From an uncultured Agathobaculum sp. (GTDB lineage: Bacteria > Bacillota > Clostridia > Oscillospirales > Butyricicoccaceae), in assembly GCA_934504345.1 (NCBI GenBank), contig CAKSVR010000049.1, forward strand, positions 1-15,129: DNA of 15,129 nucleotides, written 5' to 3'. The translations under genes and the position numbers were made by a program. Positions 1 to 8,170 of this stretch are shown piece by piece. The first letter of the stretch is position 1, and each line of letters begins with the position of its first letter. The notes below the pieces were generated by a model. It saw only the letters and a list, made by a program, of their open reading frames with translations, searched no databases and was not told where the DNA came from.

Positions 1-207
1 TGCCCCAAATGCGGGAAGTATGTATCCTCCGCTATGTTCAATGTCAACGCGGGACTGTGTCTGGACTGCGCGCCGTGGGAGGACGAGTATCCCTCGTTCT
101 GTCATCATTGCGGTGCGCGGCTCCGGGAACCGGATGCCTGCTTCTGCCCCATCTGCGGGGCGAAGCTTCAGGTGGGCGGCACAGACGGAAAGGAGGAATC
201 CAAATGA
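1..207 (+). CDS. C-terminal end of a zinc-ribbon protein (5' truncated)
   Basis: The reading frame is open from the first base and stops at TGA 205-207, so only the last 68 residues are visible. They contain three C-x2-C pairs (CPKC, CLDC and a later CPIC) plus an H-x2-C-G knuckle, with the short spacing of two small zinc ribbons. The last ribbon, FCPICGAKL, is the usual zinc-ribbon ending found at the C-terminus of many Bacillota proteins. The missing N-terminal part decides the real function, so none is assigned. No membrane segment is visible in this portion. The stop overlaps the start of the next gene (ATGA, 204-207), which suggests translational coupling. The next gene is also a zinc-ribbon protein, so the two may act together. 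The frame and zinc-ribbon nature are clear; the role is unknown. Confidence 0.8.
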   Translation, partial: CPKCGKYVSSAMFNVNAGLCLDCAPWEDEYPSFCHHCGARLREPDACFCPICGAKLQVGGTDGKEESK

Positions 208-512
208 CAGACTATGACCTGAAGACCCGGCGGGCCCTGTACCGGGTGACGCTGCTGGAGTATGGCTGCGGGCCGGAAACGCTGCGGCGGCGCAAGATCT
301 GCCCCAACTGCGGCAAGGCGAACAGCGCCGACCGGACGGACTGCACCGACTGCGGTGCGTGTCTGCCGGAGATGACCCTCTACGACTTCTACCGTTCCCG
401 CCACCGCTGCTGCCCCGGCTGCGGCGTGGCCGTCACCGACGTGGCGCGGTACTGCCCCGAGTGCGGGGCGCGGCTGCCCAAGGGTGCGGCGAAACGGGAG
501 GCGGCGGTATGA
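204..512 (+). CDS. Small double zinc-ribbon protein, 102 aa
   Basis: The start is ATG 204, which overlaps the previous stop and has AAAGGAGG at 189-196 upstream. Longer readings of this frame begin inside the previous gene and are not supported. After about 30 mostly charged residues with no signal peptide come two zinc ribbons: CPNCGKAN with CTDCGACL, then CPGCGVAV with CPECGARL. That is eight cysteines in four C-x2-C knuckles, enough for two zinc sites. Such proteins are usually cytoplasmic and serve as protein- or nucleic-acid-binding adaptors. The basic RRRK stretch just before the first knuckle would fit either. The stop overlaps the next start (ATGA, 509-512). It lies in a tight three-gene cluster immediately upstream of large secreted surface proteins. 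Function unknown. Confidence 0.85.
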   Translation: MTDYDLKTRRALYRVTLLEYGCGPETLRRRKICPNCGKANSADRTDCTDCGACLPEMTLYDFYRSRHRCCPGCGVAVTDVARYCPECGARLPKGAAKREAAV

Positions 513-964
513 GCCTCTTTCGAAGGCGGGAGCCGCCCCTGCCGAAAGCGGCGGTGTGCTTCAGTTCGCCACTCAGAACGCGCCGCGCGGCGGACTGGCT
601 GAGAAATCTGGGCAGCTGTCGGCCAATAGGCGTCCTCTCTGATGACTGCGGCGACGTGGCCTGGCAGTGTGATGCCGAACAGGCGGACCTCCTGCTGCTG
701 GAGACCGACTTCACCGAGGGCGTGGAGGACAAGGACGTTTCCGCCCGCTGCGACATCGCCATCGAGGTGCGGCGGAAGCTGCCGAATTGCCGGGTCTATC
801 TCCTCTGCGAGGACGGACACCCGGAGAAGCTGGCCGCGCTGGAAAAGGCGGCGGAACTGAAGCTCATCGACGGCTACTGCATCGGCGACCTTTCCGCGCA
901 GCAGATGCGCGCATGGCTCGACGAAACAAAGGAAGTAATGAAGGCAGTGGCCCGCCCGCTGTAA
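509..964 (+). CDS. Receiver-like (pseudo-receiver) domain protein, 151 aa
   Basis: The start ATG 509 overlaps the preceding stop and has GGGAGG at 496-501. A longer reading of this frame from 359 would run through most of the previous gene and is rejected. The protein is one domain with no signal peptide, membrane helix or output domain. Its predicted strand/helix order resembles a response-regulator receiver: a strand at about 14-19 (AAVCFS), a helix at 22-34, a strand near 39-43, a strand at 60-64 (DLLLLE), a helix at 80-91, a strand at 94-100 (CRVYLLC), a helix at 104-117, a strand at 120-125 and a final helix at 129-140. The residue where the phosphorylated Asp would sit is Glu65, and there is no acidic pair after the first strand. 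If the fold call is right, it is probably a non-phosphorylated, protein-binding version. Fold assignment is by eye only. Confidence 0.7.
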   Translation: MSLFRRREPPLPKAAVCFSSPLRTRRAADWLRNLGSCRPIGVLSDDCGDVAWQCDAEQADLLLLETDFTEGVEDKDVSARCDIAIEVRRKLPNCRVYLLCEDGHPEKLAALEKAAELKLIDGYCIGDLSAQQMRAWLDETKEVMKAVARPL

Positions 965-989
965 ATCTGAATGCAGGAGGAAGAAAAAC

Positions 990-3900
990 ATGAGAAAACG
1001 AATTACCAGTCTGCTTCTAACGCTGATCATGCTGCTCTCCCTCGTGCCCGCCATGGGCGTGACGGCGGGCGCCGCGGACGATACTTACGGATACGGCAAC
1101 ATCAAGAACTGGGGCTGGTTTAAAAGCTATCTCGAAGCGCCCATTTCAAGAGATCTCACACTGGAAAATGACATCGATTATACGATGGGCTATGATGATG
1201 ATGCGATCCTTATAAAGAAAAGCCAAAAACTGGACCTGAACGGCCATAAGATCAGGATCGACGCAAGCAAGCGGGCGCAGTTTTACAACCTGATCACAAT
1301 TCGCTCCGGCGAATTCACGCTGTACGACAGCCGGGGCGGCGGCGCGATCGAGGTTGAATTTGCGATGGACTCCAAGGGGCACAGCATCATCATGATAAGC
1401 CCTGACAGTGATGGCGCGCCTGCCAAATTCACAATGAACGGCGGCACGCTGACAAGGGTGAATCCAATAGATTCGGATGTCTATGGAAACAACGGCTGTA
1501 TCAGCGACAACTATTTTGTTCCGTTCGAGGGCGGTGAGCGCCCGCAGATCACGATCAACGGCGGCACGATCAACTGCGCATACGATTGGAACAGAAGCAA
1601 TACCAGTATGAGGCAGGTTGAGTATATGCCGACGGCGCTGCTGCTGCGCTATTCGCAGCTCACGGTCAACGGCGGCACCTTCAACGGCATAGTCTGGACA
1701 GATGGGCTGTCATGGAGAGAGGGAGATGCGAAGCCGCGCGTTCTCCTCAACGGCGGCGTATTCAACTTCCCGTTTGCGGTGACCAGCCTGCTGGAAAATG
1801 TGACGCAGTTGGTCATAGACGGGGCGCGCTTCAACGATGGCCTTTATGTTGACGGAAGAAAAAAGGAAAAACTTTACGAGGGGAACGACCCGGCGATGCT
1901 GATCAAAAGCGGCGTATTCAACGCGTCCGGACAGAATCTCAAGCTCGATATTTTCAGTGTCACCAGAGAGCGTGGGTACAGTTCGCAGGTCAAACAGCAG
2001 GTGATAGAGCGCGTTATGAAGTTCTTCCCGAACAGCGCGATAAAGCTGAACGGGAATATCTATACCTCCGAGAACATCGGCTCGCGCGTGACATTTGACG
2101 ACAATCCTTACGGTGGGTCTTACTATCTGAATCTCAACCTGAAGGGCCCCATCGAGGTCATCGGCAAGGCGTGGGACCTGAAGGAGGTCCTGCTGGACGG
2201 CAGCCCCATTAAAGTGCCCAACATCCGCGACGGGGCGCGCTTCACGGTTTCCGGCAGCGTGCCGATCTACACGGTGAGCACGCTCGGTACGCACGAGCTT
2301 GTCTACCGCTGGTATGACCTTGCGAAGGAGCTCCGTGACGCGGGCTGGTACTATGAGATCGAATGCGGGCGCGGGCCGGGACTCGTCAATATCTGCGACC
2401 CCGACAGCATCACCACCACGAACGGCGTATGCGAGTGGCGCTACCGGCTGCCGAAGACGCCTGCCAACATCGATGCGGGTCAGATGGCCTTCAAGATCAA
2501 CCTGCGGCACGCCACAGCATCCACCAGTACCGCTTACGCAAACCAGTACCTCCTGCGCTATCAGGTGGTGAAGGATACCTCCATCCCCATCGAAACTGTG
2601 CTGCTGGACATGGTAAACGGCGACCTGCTGCCGTCCGATCCCGCCACCGCGAACCCCATCCGAAAGAACGCGATGGATGTGAGGTGCGAAAAGGTGGTCA
2701 GTCAGAACAACTGGGCGGACAACGGCAACTACCGCAGCAAAACGGTGACGCTGGAGGCGAGAGCGGGCTTCCGCTTCACGAACGCCACCAGGTTCGTTGT
2801 GAAGAACGCCGGCTCGGTCACAGCAACATACCTCTACTCCAGCGACGGCGGCAAAACCTGCGCGGTTGGCATAAAGGCGCAGGAGTGTACGCTGCTGACC
2901 GAAGTGCGCGGCAGGCTGAACGACTTCTATATGGGCAGGCAGATGGGCGATGCCTACATCACCGCCGATTCCCCCGCCGGCTGCACCTTCGAGATATTTG
3001 AATACGCCTGTCTGGGAGTAGCCACCAATGAGTGGGAGCCGATCGACGATGTGGACGAATACTACGAGTACTACTTCTACATCGTGCCGCCGAGCGGCTA
3101 TGCGGTGCGCCCCGGACGGACAACGGTGAACATCGTCATCCCCGGCGGATATTGGGCGGACGGCACAAAAAGCTCCGACTACAAACAGAAGGCGGAATAC
3201 GGCGACTGGATGTCGAGCAGTGGTTATGACTATTCCTACGGCTATAGCTGGAGCATAGGCAGATTGGTGGATGGCAGCAATGGTATGTACCCGGAGTATG
3301 AGCGGACCACCCGTACCCTGTACCTCACCATCAAGGAGCCGGTGGCGGGCGAGAACCCCAATACGGATTCCAGCTACAAGGTGGGCGGTCTGCCCGCCGA
3401 TGTGCAGATGACCAGATTTATGTGGTATATGGAAAAGGACACAGAGTTCCAGGAAGGGAAGGAGTATATGCTGGAGCTGCATCTCACCGTTCCCAAGGCG
3501 GACCCCAACGGCGTGTGGGCGGAGGACCCGGACTACATGACAGTCTATATCAACGGCGTGAACTGCGCGACTTACAATGTGGTATGGCAAGACCTGGATG
3601 CGGACAAAGCCAACTGCGAGTGGGGTTCGGTGAGAACATATAGAACTCCCATCTCCGGCGACATTCAGACGGTGTACATCGAGGTCGAGGAGCCGGTGGC
3701 GGGTCAGCCGCTGAACTTCCATGTACAGAACCTCGGCGAGCCGGAGGCGTACATGGCGGACTCCTACTCCTACGAAGGGAAGCCATACGATGCCGTCTGG
3801 TTCGACACAACGGAGGGTGAACCCAAACAGCTGAACCCGGGCGCTGTGGCGCGAAGCGACGGCGGCACCTACCGGCTGACGGTATTCGTTCACCCGAAGG

Positions 3901-4547
3901 AGGGACACCAATTTGCCAAGGCGACCGAGAAAACAAGAACCTTCTGGGTCAACGGGCAAAAGGCCGAGGGAAGCTGCAATACCGACGGCAGCCAGGCGCA
4001 GGTCGATTACACCTTCACCTTCCCCGCAGCCGAGGCGGGCGCGGGCGTGGCGGTAAGCGGCAGGATTGCAAGCTACAACGGCAAGAAGGACTGCACCGTT
4101 ACCCTCTATGCCGCCGGTACGACGAGTGCGGTAAAGAGCGTTACCGTTACGGGGAACAATGCGAGCGATCAGGTGACGCAGGACTTCACCATCGCCGGCG
4201 TAGCGCCGGGAACCTACGATCTGGTCATCACCAAGCCCGCGCACCTCAAGTACACTGTGAAAAACCTCGTGGTCGGGAGCAGCAGCCTTGACCTGACCGC
4301 GCAGAGCGGCAAGCCGTACCGCACGATCTCGATGATCGTGGGCGATCTGGACGGCGACGGCAGCATCAATGTCAGCGACCTGAATGTGCTGTGGGATGCC
4401 GCGAGCTTCAACAAGAATACCGATGCGGCGGCCAAGCCACTGAGCGATCTCAACGGCGACGGCAATGTGAATGTCAGCGACCTGAACATCCTGTGGGATG
4501 CATCGAACTTCAACAAGGGCCTGACAGACTGCACCTTTAACTTTTAA
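990..4547 (+). CDS. Large secreted protein: beta-helix-like N-terminus, C-terminal type I dockerin, 1185 aa
   Basis: ATG 990 follows AGGAGG at 975-980. Residues 1-28 form a signal peptide (MRKR, hydrophobic core, cleavage near AGA|A). Residues about 60-330 carry recurring strand-turn units of the type (M/I/V/L)NGG(T/V), seen at 149, 189, 226 and 253, together with LDLNGHKI-type units. This pattern is typical of right-handed beta-helix (pectate-lyase-like) folds. No catalytic set can be recognised, so binding or a structural role is as likely as catalysis. The middle (about 400-1015) is beta-rich and not assigned. Residues about 1020-1098 look like a carboxypeptidase-regulatory-type beta-sandwich (VSGRI... 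GTYDLVITKP). Residues 1118-1185 are a dockerin with two calcium loops, D1119-D1130 and D1153-D1164. The protein would be exported and held by a cohesin. The 5' part is AT-richer than the rest (about 42% G+C over 1141-1260). It is likely co-transcribed with the next two genes. Confidence 0.93.
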   Translation: MRKRITSLLLTLIMLLSLVPAMGVTAGAADDTYGYGNIKNWGWFKSYLEAPISRDLTLENDIDYTMGYDDDAILIKKSQKLDLNGHKIRIDASKRAQFYNLITIRSGEFTLYDSRGGGAIEVEFAMDSKGHSIIMISPDSDGAPAKFTMNGGTLTRVNPIDSDVYGNNGCISDNYFVPFEGGERPQITINGGTINCAYDWNRSNTSMRQVEYMPTALLLRYSQLTVNGGTFNGIVWTDGLSWREGDAKPRVLLNGGVFNFPFAVTSLLENVTQLVIDGARFNDGLYVDGRKKEKLYEGNDPAMLIKSGVFNASGQNLKLDIFSVTRERGYSSQVKQQVIERVMKFFPNSAIKLNGNIYTSENIGSRVTFDDNPYGGSYYLNLNLKGPIEVIGKAWDLKEVLLDGSPIKVPNIRDGARFTVSGSVPIYTVSTLGTHELVYRWYDLAKELRDAGWYYEIECGRGPGLVNICDPDSITTTNGVCEWRYRLPKTPANIDAGQMAFKINLRHATASTSTAYANQYLLRYQVVKDTSIPIETVLLDMVNGDLLPSDPATANPIRKNAMDVRCEKVVSQNNWADNGNYRSKTVTLEARAGFRFTNATRFVVKNAGSVTATYLYSSDGGKTCAVGIKAQECTLLTEVRGRLNDFYMGRQMGDAYITADSPAGCTFEIFEYACLGVATNEWEPIDDVDEYYEYYFYIVPPSGYAVRPGRTTVNIVIPGGYWADGTKSSDYKQKAEYGDWMSSSGYDYSYGYSWSIGRLVDGSNGMYPEYERTTRTLYLTIKEPVAGENPNTDSSYKVGGLPADVQMTRFMWYMEKDTEFQEGKEYMLELHLTVPKADPNGVWAEDPDYMTVYINGVNCATYNVVWQDLDADKANCEWGSVRTYRTPISGDIQTVYIEVEEPVAGQPLNFHVQNLGEPEAYMADSYSYEGKPYDAVWFDTTEGEPKQLNPGAVARSDGGTYRLTVFVHPKEGHQFAKATEKTRTFWVNGQKAEGSCNTDGSQAQVDYTFTFPAAEAGAGVAVSGRIASYNGKKDCTVTLYAAGTTSAVKSVTVTGNNASDQVTQDFTIAGVAPGTYDLVITKPAHLKYTVKNLVVGSSSLDLTAQSGKPYRTISMIVGDLDGDGSINVSDLNVLWDAASFNKNTDAAAKPLSDLNGDGNVNVSDLNILWDASNFNKGLTDCTFNF
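4341..4547 (+). repeat. Type I dockerin module (two EF-hand-like segments) of the 1185-aa protein
   Basis: Two calcium-binding loops fit the dockerin pattern D-x-(D/N)-x-D-G-x-(I/V)-N-x-x-D: DLDGDGSINVSD at residues 1119-1130 and DLNGDGNVNVSD at 1153-1164. Each is followed by a helix reading LN(V/I)LWDA and then FNK. In classical dockerins, loop positions 10 and 11 contribute to cohesin choice; here they are Val-Ser in both segments, so the module is internally symmetric. It aligns without gaps over 68 residues to the module ending the next gene, with 46 identities by my count. Both end in (D/N)CT followed by two residues and a terminal Phe. Confidence 0.93.
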
Positions 4548-4548
4548 C

Positions 4549-4564
4549 AGGAGGATTATGCATG
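4549..4564 (+). promoter_or_regulatory. Ribosome-binding site and start choice for the 1202-aa protein
   Basis: AGGAGG at 4549-4554 begins two bases after the stop codon of the upstream gene. The sequence ATGCATG at 4558-4564 offers two ATGs in different frames. ATG 4562 opens the 1202-aa secreted protein with a MKKRK signal peptide at normal spacing. ATG 4558 is only three bases past the AGGAGG and opens a short frame of about 68 codons with no recognisable content. The second ATG is therefore the start. Confidence 0.8.
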
Positions 4565-7500
4565 AAAAAACGAAAAATCCTCTCTCTTGTCCTCAGCTTT
4601 TGCCTGCTGATCGGGCTGCTGCCGACGCAAGCGTCGGCGGCGCCCGGCGGCACCGCATCCTATGCGGTCTATGTGCATGGCGGCACGATGACAAGGGACG
4701 GAACGGCGGTGCGTTCGGGCACCAGCCTTCCCGCCGGTACCGTGCTGACGGTCACGCTGGATGAAGGCAGCTTCCCCGGCCGACAGTTTGCGTACTGGGC
4801 GGGCGGCGACGGCACACAGGTGCCGCAGAAATCCTTCCGCCTGCTGGTGGACCGGCTTACGGCCTTCTATCCGGTGTTTTCCGACCTGACCGGCAGCTTC
4901 GGTGAGTGGCGGGAGCTGGAACGGGGCGCACTCTGCACCGACGGCGTACTCTATGTCCGCGAGGACAACGCCACAGGGCTGAAGGAGTACCGCTTTTCCC
5001 ATGGAGACCATATGCGCTATACCTATACCCCGCTGGATGAGGACAGCCATACGATGCAATGCATCAGTTGTGCGTACAGCGAGGTAAGAAGTCATAACTG
5101 GGATGACGGCGTGGTCACCACCGAGGCCACCTGCGCCGCCGAGGGCGAAAAAACCTACACCTGTACCTCATGCGGCGCGACGCGGACCGAAGGGATCGAA
5201 AGGAAAACCTCCCACTCCTATCCGTACAGTCCGAAGGATTCCGATTATGTGATTCTCAAACCCGCCGTCGGCAGCGCACCCGGCACGCGGGCGCTCAAGT
5301 GCAGCGTGTGCGGTCAGCCGGGAACGGAGCGGGAGTACATCGTTGCCACACTCCCCAACGAATCCGGCGTTCAGCACTATAAGCTCACCCTTGAATCCGG
5401 CTACAATTCAAGCAGCGGCTTAAACCGCGGGCGCATCGAAGAGCATTACTTCACCGACAACGCATACTATTATGCGGTCAAGCGGGTCGCCAGCAGCAGA
5501 GGCTTCATGCTCCTGTGGTTCGACGAGGGTGAAAACAGCCCCGTGTACATCAAGAGCGTCACCAAAAACAGCGACGGCGGTTTCTCCGCCACCGAGGCCT
5601 ACGGCACGCCGGAATCCAACTATTACGGCATCCTGTGCTATGTGGACAGCAGGGAGGAGTTTGTCGAGCTTATCTCCCACTGGAGCGGGATCTACACCTA
5701 CGACAACGGCCGCAGCACCTCTTACCTCTATAATACCGTTGACGGCTACCGCACCTTTGAAGAGCTGTGGAACGAAAACCCGTCGCAATTCACCTTAAAG
5801 AACGAAAGCTATACGGTACCGACATGGAACGAGCCGGTAAAGTACTATGTCCGCACCTACGGCGGCAGACAATGTGAGTACTTCGTGAATCAGGACAACG
5901 CCTGCGTCCGCCAGTGGGACGGCACCGAGCGGGTCTGGTTCACCTACGACACCTGCGATACCTTCCCCTTCTCCAAGCCAGACCGAGATACCATCACATG
6001 GTTCAGCTATTATGTCATGGACGGCAGTTACGGCGATGTCTATGATGACTACTACTTCGGCATGGCATCCAAGGATTGGAGCGACGATCAGCGCCGCGTT
6101 CAGCCGCGCGTTGCCGCCACAGGCAAGGTGTTCAGCCATTGGGAAAAGTACGATCCGCGGACATGGCAGTGGACGTACTGGGGCGATCAGGCCATCTGGA
6201 CACCCTCGGTCACCGATGTGACCACGCTGCGCGCCGTATACAAGGATATTACCTACCATATTAAGGTGAACAACGGGTACTATCAGGTTTCCACCGGCTG
6301 GAACGAGTGGAGCAAGGAAAAATACACCGAAGGCGATGTCAAATACGGTACGGAGATACGGATCGGCTACGACCCCGGCACCATCCCCGCGGGACAGGAG
6401 TACGCCGGCATCACAGATGCCGCGGATGAGCGCCTGAGCAGCTTCACGCAGAAAATCCAGGCGGATAACGAATACACCATCCAGTATCAGACCCAAACCG
6501 AATACTTTGAAGCCAACGCCGAAAACGGCGTGGTGAAGAAGGACGGCGAGGCGTTCTCCGGCGGGTCGTTCCCCCTTGGCACCGTCCTCACGCTGACCAC
6601 CGAGGGCAGTGAGGGCTACCCCTGTTTCATGGGCTGGTGCCGCATCCGCTACGGCAGCGGCAAGGGCGATGGAAAGTACTACACCGTCGTTTCCACCGAC
6701 CCGGTTTACACCGCTGCGGTCACAGAGGACTGGCAGAGCCGGCAGATCACCGCGGTATGGCGCGCCACCAACGACCCGCTGCCCGTTCCGCAGCCGCCGG
6801 CAACGCATGATGTCACCATCGTAAACGGCTTTGGCCGCGCGGAATACGACGGCGTTGCGGTTTCCGCACTGCGCGTGGAGGAAGACAGCCGCGTATTTGC
6901 GGTGCGCGATCCCTCGCTCCGCCGCGAAGTGGAGCGCTGGGAGCTGACCGACGCGGACGGTGACGGCACAGTGCTTGCACAGCAGGCGTATCAGGAATCC
7001 GGCAATTACTTTTATATCCCCGGCGCGGACAGCGGCGGCAAGTATGATGGAAAATCCGACGGCAAGGGCGGCAAGCCCACCGAAGGCGGCCTGCCCGCGA
7101 ATATCCGCATCACCGGCGTGCTGAAGCAGCACTGCGTACACGCCTGCACCACCTGCGGCGGCTGTACGCTGGAGGCTGCGGACGCCTCGTGCGAGCTGGC
7201 GCGCTGCACCTGCGAGACGGCGCAGCCGCTGGAAACAAAGCCGCCGGTCAATACGCCCCTTCTCTTCAACAACGGAACGCCCGGCGCGCTCACTGCGGTC
7301 GTGCTCGAAGTGAAGGATACGGAGGGCAGCAAGAGCAACCCCTATGTCAGCTATGTATTGCAGGCTGCGGAGGGCTACGAGGTGGACGCGATCTATGATA
7401 TCTCTCTGGAGGATCAGGATGGCAGAAAATACACCCTGAACGGGGACGAGAGCGCGACCATCACCCTGACGATCGGCGCGGCGAACGCCCAGCTGATCGA

Positions 7501-8170
7501 CGAAGGAAAAATGGTGCTGATCCACATCACCGAAAACGGCAGAATCATCTACGGAAAGGAGGACAAGGCAGAACAAAAAGCATTTGATGCGGTGGATACC
7601 GCACAGGGAACCGTTACCTTCACTACGGAAAGCTGCTCGCCCTTTGTGCTGGCGCACACAGACGGAGTGACCGTAACAGGCAAAGTGGCAGGCTGCAACA
7701 GCGGCAGCAGCCTTACCGTTACGCTCTATCCGGCGGGGAGTGAAACAGGTGCGGCAGCTTCGCTGACGGTTCCCGGAGACAGCACCAGCGGACAGACAGA
7801 GCAAATCTTCAGCATCCCGGCCGTACCGGCGGGCGTATATGATCTGGTGGCTGCAAAGCCGGGTCATCTGCCCTATAAGGTGACGGGCATCAGGGTGGGA
7901 ACCACCGACATCGACCTGACGACCCACAGCAACTCCGCAATCAGCACCATCACGCTGCCTGCGGGCGATCTGGACGGCGACAGGCAGATCAATGTCAGCG
8001 ACCTGAACATCGTTTGGGATGCGGCGAACTTCAACCGGACGGTCGGAGAGGCGAAAAACAAGCTGACCGACCTCAACGGCGACGGCAGCGTAAATGTGAG
8101 CGATTTGAACATCGTTTGGGACGCGGCCAACTTCAACAAGGGTGCAGACAATTGCACCGCGCAGTTTTAA
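4562..8170 (+). CDS. Large secreted protein with beta-repeat and Cys-rich modules and a C-terminal dockerin, 1202 aa
   Basis: The signal peptide spans residues 1-26 (MKKRK, hydrophobic core, ASA|A). Residues about 32-105 resemble a bacterial surface beta-repeat (HGGTM, AGTVLTVT, FAYWAGG), and a second copy lies near 650-720. Residues about 165-250 carry paired cysteines (C167/C170, C191, C201/C204, C247/C250), including a HNW-DGVVTTEATC unit that recurs in surface proteins of gut Clostridia. A second cluster (C858, C862, C865, C868, C877, C882, C884) is compact enough to bind metal or form disulfides. Residues about 1036-1130 match the carboxypeptidase-regulatory-like domain of the previous protein, and residues 1135-1202 are a dockerin. 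No glycosidase, peptidase or lyase signature is apparent, so the middle (250-640) remains unassigned. The gene starts 14 bases after its neighbour and ends 12 bases before the SLH protein, which fits one transcript and a shared surface role. Confidence 0.93.
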   Translation: MKKRKILSLVLSFCLLIGLLPTQASAAPGGTASYAVYVHGGTMTRDGTAVRSGTSLPAGTVLTVTLDEGSFPGRQFAYWAGGDGTQVPQKSFRLLVDRLTAFYPVFSDLTGSFGEWRELERGALCTDGVLYVREDNATGLKEYRFSHGDHMRYTYTPLDEDSHTMQCISCAYSEVRSHNWDDGVVTTEATCAAEGEKTYTCTSCGATRTEGIERKTSHSYPYSPKDSDYVILKPAVGSAPGTRALKCSVCGQPGTEREYIVATLPNESGVQHYKLTLESGYNSSSGLNRGRIEEHYFTDNAYYYAVKRVASSRGFMLLWFDEGENSPVYIKSVTKNSDGGFSATEAYGTPESNYYGILCYVDSREEFVELISHWSGIYTYDNGRSTSYLYNTVDGYRTFEELWNENPSQFTLKNESYTVPTWNEPVKYYVRTYGGRQCEYFVNQDNACVRQWDGTERVWFTYDTCDTFPFSKPDRDTITWFSYYVMDGSYGDVYDDYYFGMASKDWSDDQRRVQPRVAATGKVFSHWEKYDPRTWQWTYWGDQAIWTPSVTDVTTLRAVYKDITYHIKVNNGYYQVSTGWNEWSKEKYTEGDVKYGTEIRIGYDPGTIPAGQEYAGITDAADERLSSFTQKIQADNEYTIQYQTQTEYFEANAENGVVKKDGEAFSGGSFPLGTVLTLTTEGSEGYPCFMGWCRIRYGSGKGDGKYYTVVSTDPVYTAAVTEDWQSRQITAVWRATNDPLPVPQPPATHDVTIVNGFGRAEYDGVAVSALRVEEDSRVFAVRDPSLRREVERWELTDADGDGTVLAQQAYQESGNYFYIPGADSGGKYDGKSDGKGGKPTEGGLPANIRITGVLKQHCVHACTTCGGCTLEAADASCELARCTCETAQPLETKPPVNTPLLFNNGTPGALTAVVLEVKDTEGSKSNPYVSYVLQAAEGYEVDAIYDISLEDQDGRKYTLNGDESATITLTIGAANAQLIDEGKMVLIHITENGRIIYGKEDKAEQKAFDAVDTAQGTVTFTTESCSPFVLAHTDGVTVTGKVAGCNSGSSLTVTLYPAGSETGAAASLTVPGDSTSGQTEQIFSIPAVPAGVYDLVAAKPGHLPYKVTGIRVGTTDIDLTTHSNSAISTITLPAGDLDGDRQINVSDLNIVWDAANFNRTVGEAKNKLTDLNGDGSVNVSDLNIVWDAANFNKGADNCTAQF
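7964..8170 (+). repeat. Type I dockerin module of the 1202-aa protein
   Basis: Two EF-hand-like loops are visible: DLDGDRQINVSD at residues 1136-1147 and DLNGDGSVNVSD at 1170-1181. Each is followed by LNIVWDAANFN. The first loop has Arg-Gln where Gly-Ser occurs in the paralogue, but all calcium-coordinating aspartates remain. Loop positions 10-11 are Val-Ser, the same as both segments of the 4341-4547 module. Both modules are exactly 207 bases including the stop, which points to duplication of a common C-terminal cassette. Confidence 0.92.

Noticed and set aside
990..2060. Active pectate lyase or other polysaccharide lyase in the first dockerin protein
   Set aside because: The NGG(T/V) strand repeats support a beta-helix, but no catalytic residue set could be recognised, so only the fold is proposed.
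1710..4244. Long open frame of 844 codons on the minus strand
   Set aside because: It lies entirely inside the 1185-aa gene, has no recognisable domain or signal, and reads as low-complexity His/Arg/Val-rich sequence. Long antisense frames are expected in GC-rich coding DNA.
5795..7927. Long open frame of 710 codons on the minus strand
   Set aside because: It mirrors the 1202-aa gene, with no plausible start context or domain. The plus-strand frame has a ribosome-binding site, signal peptide and dockerin.
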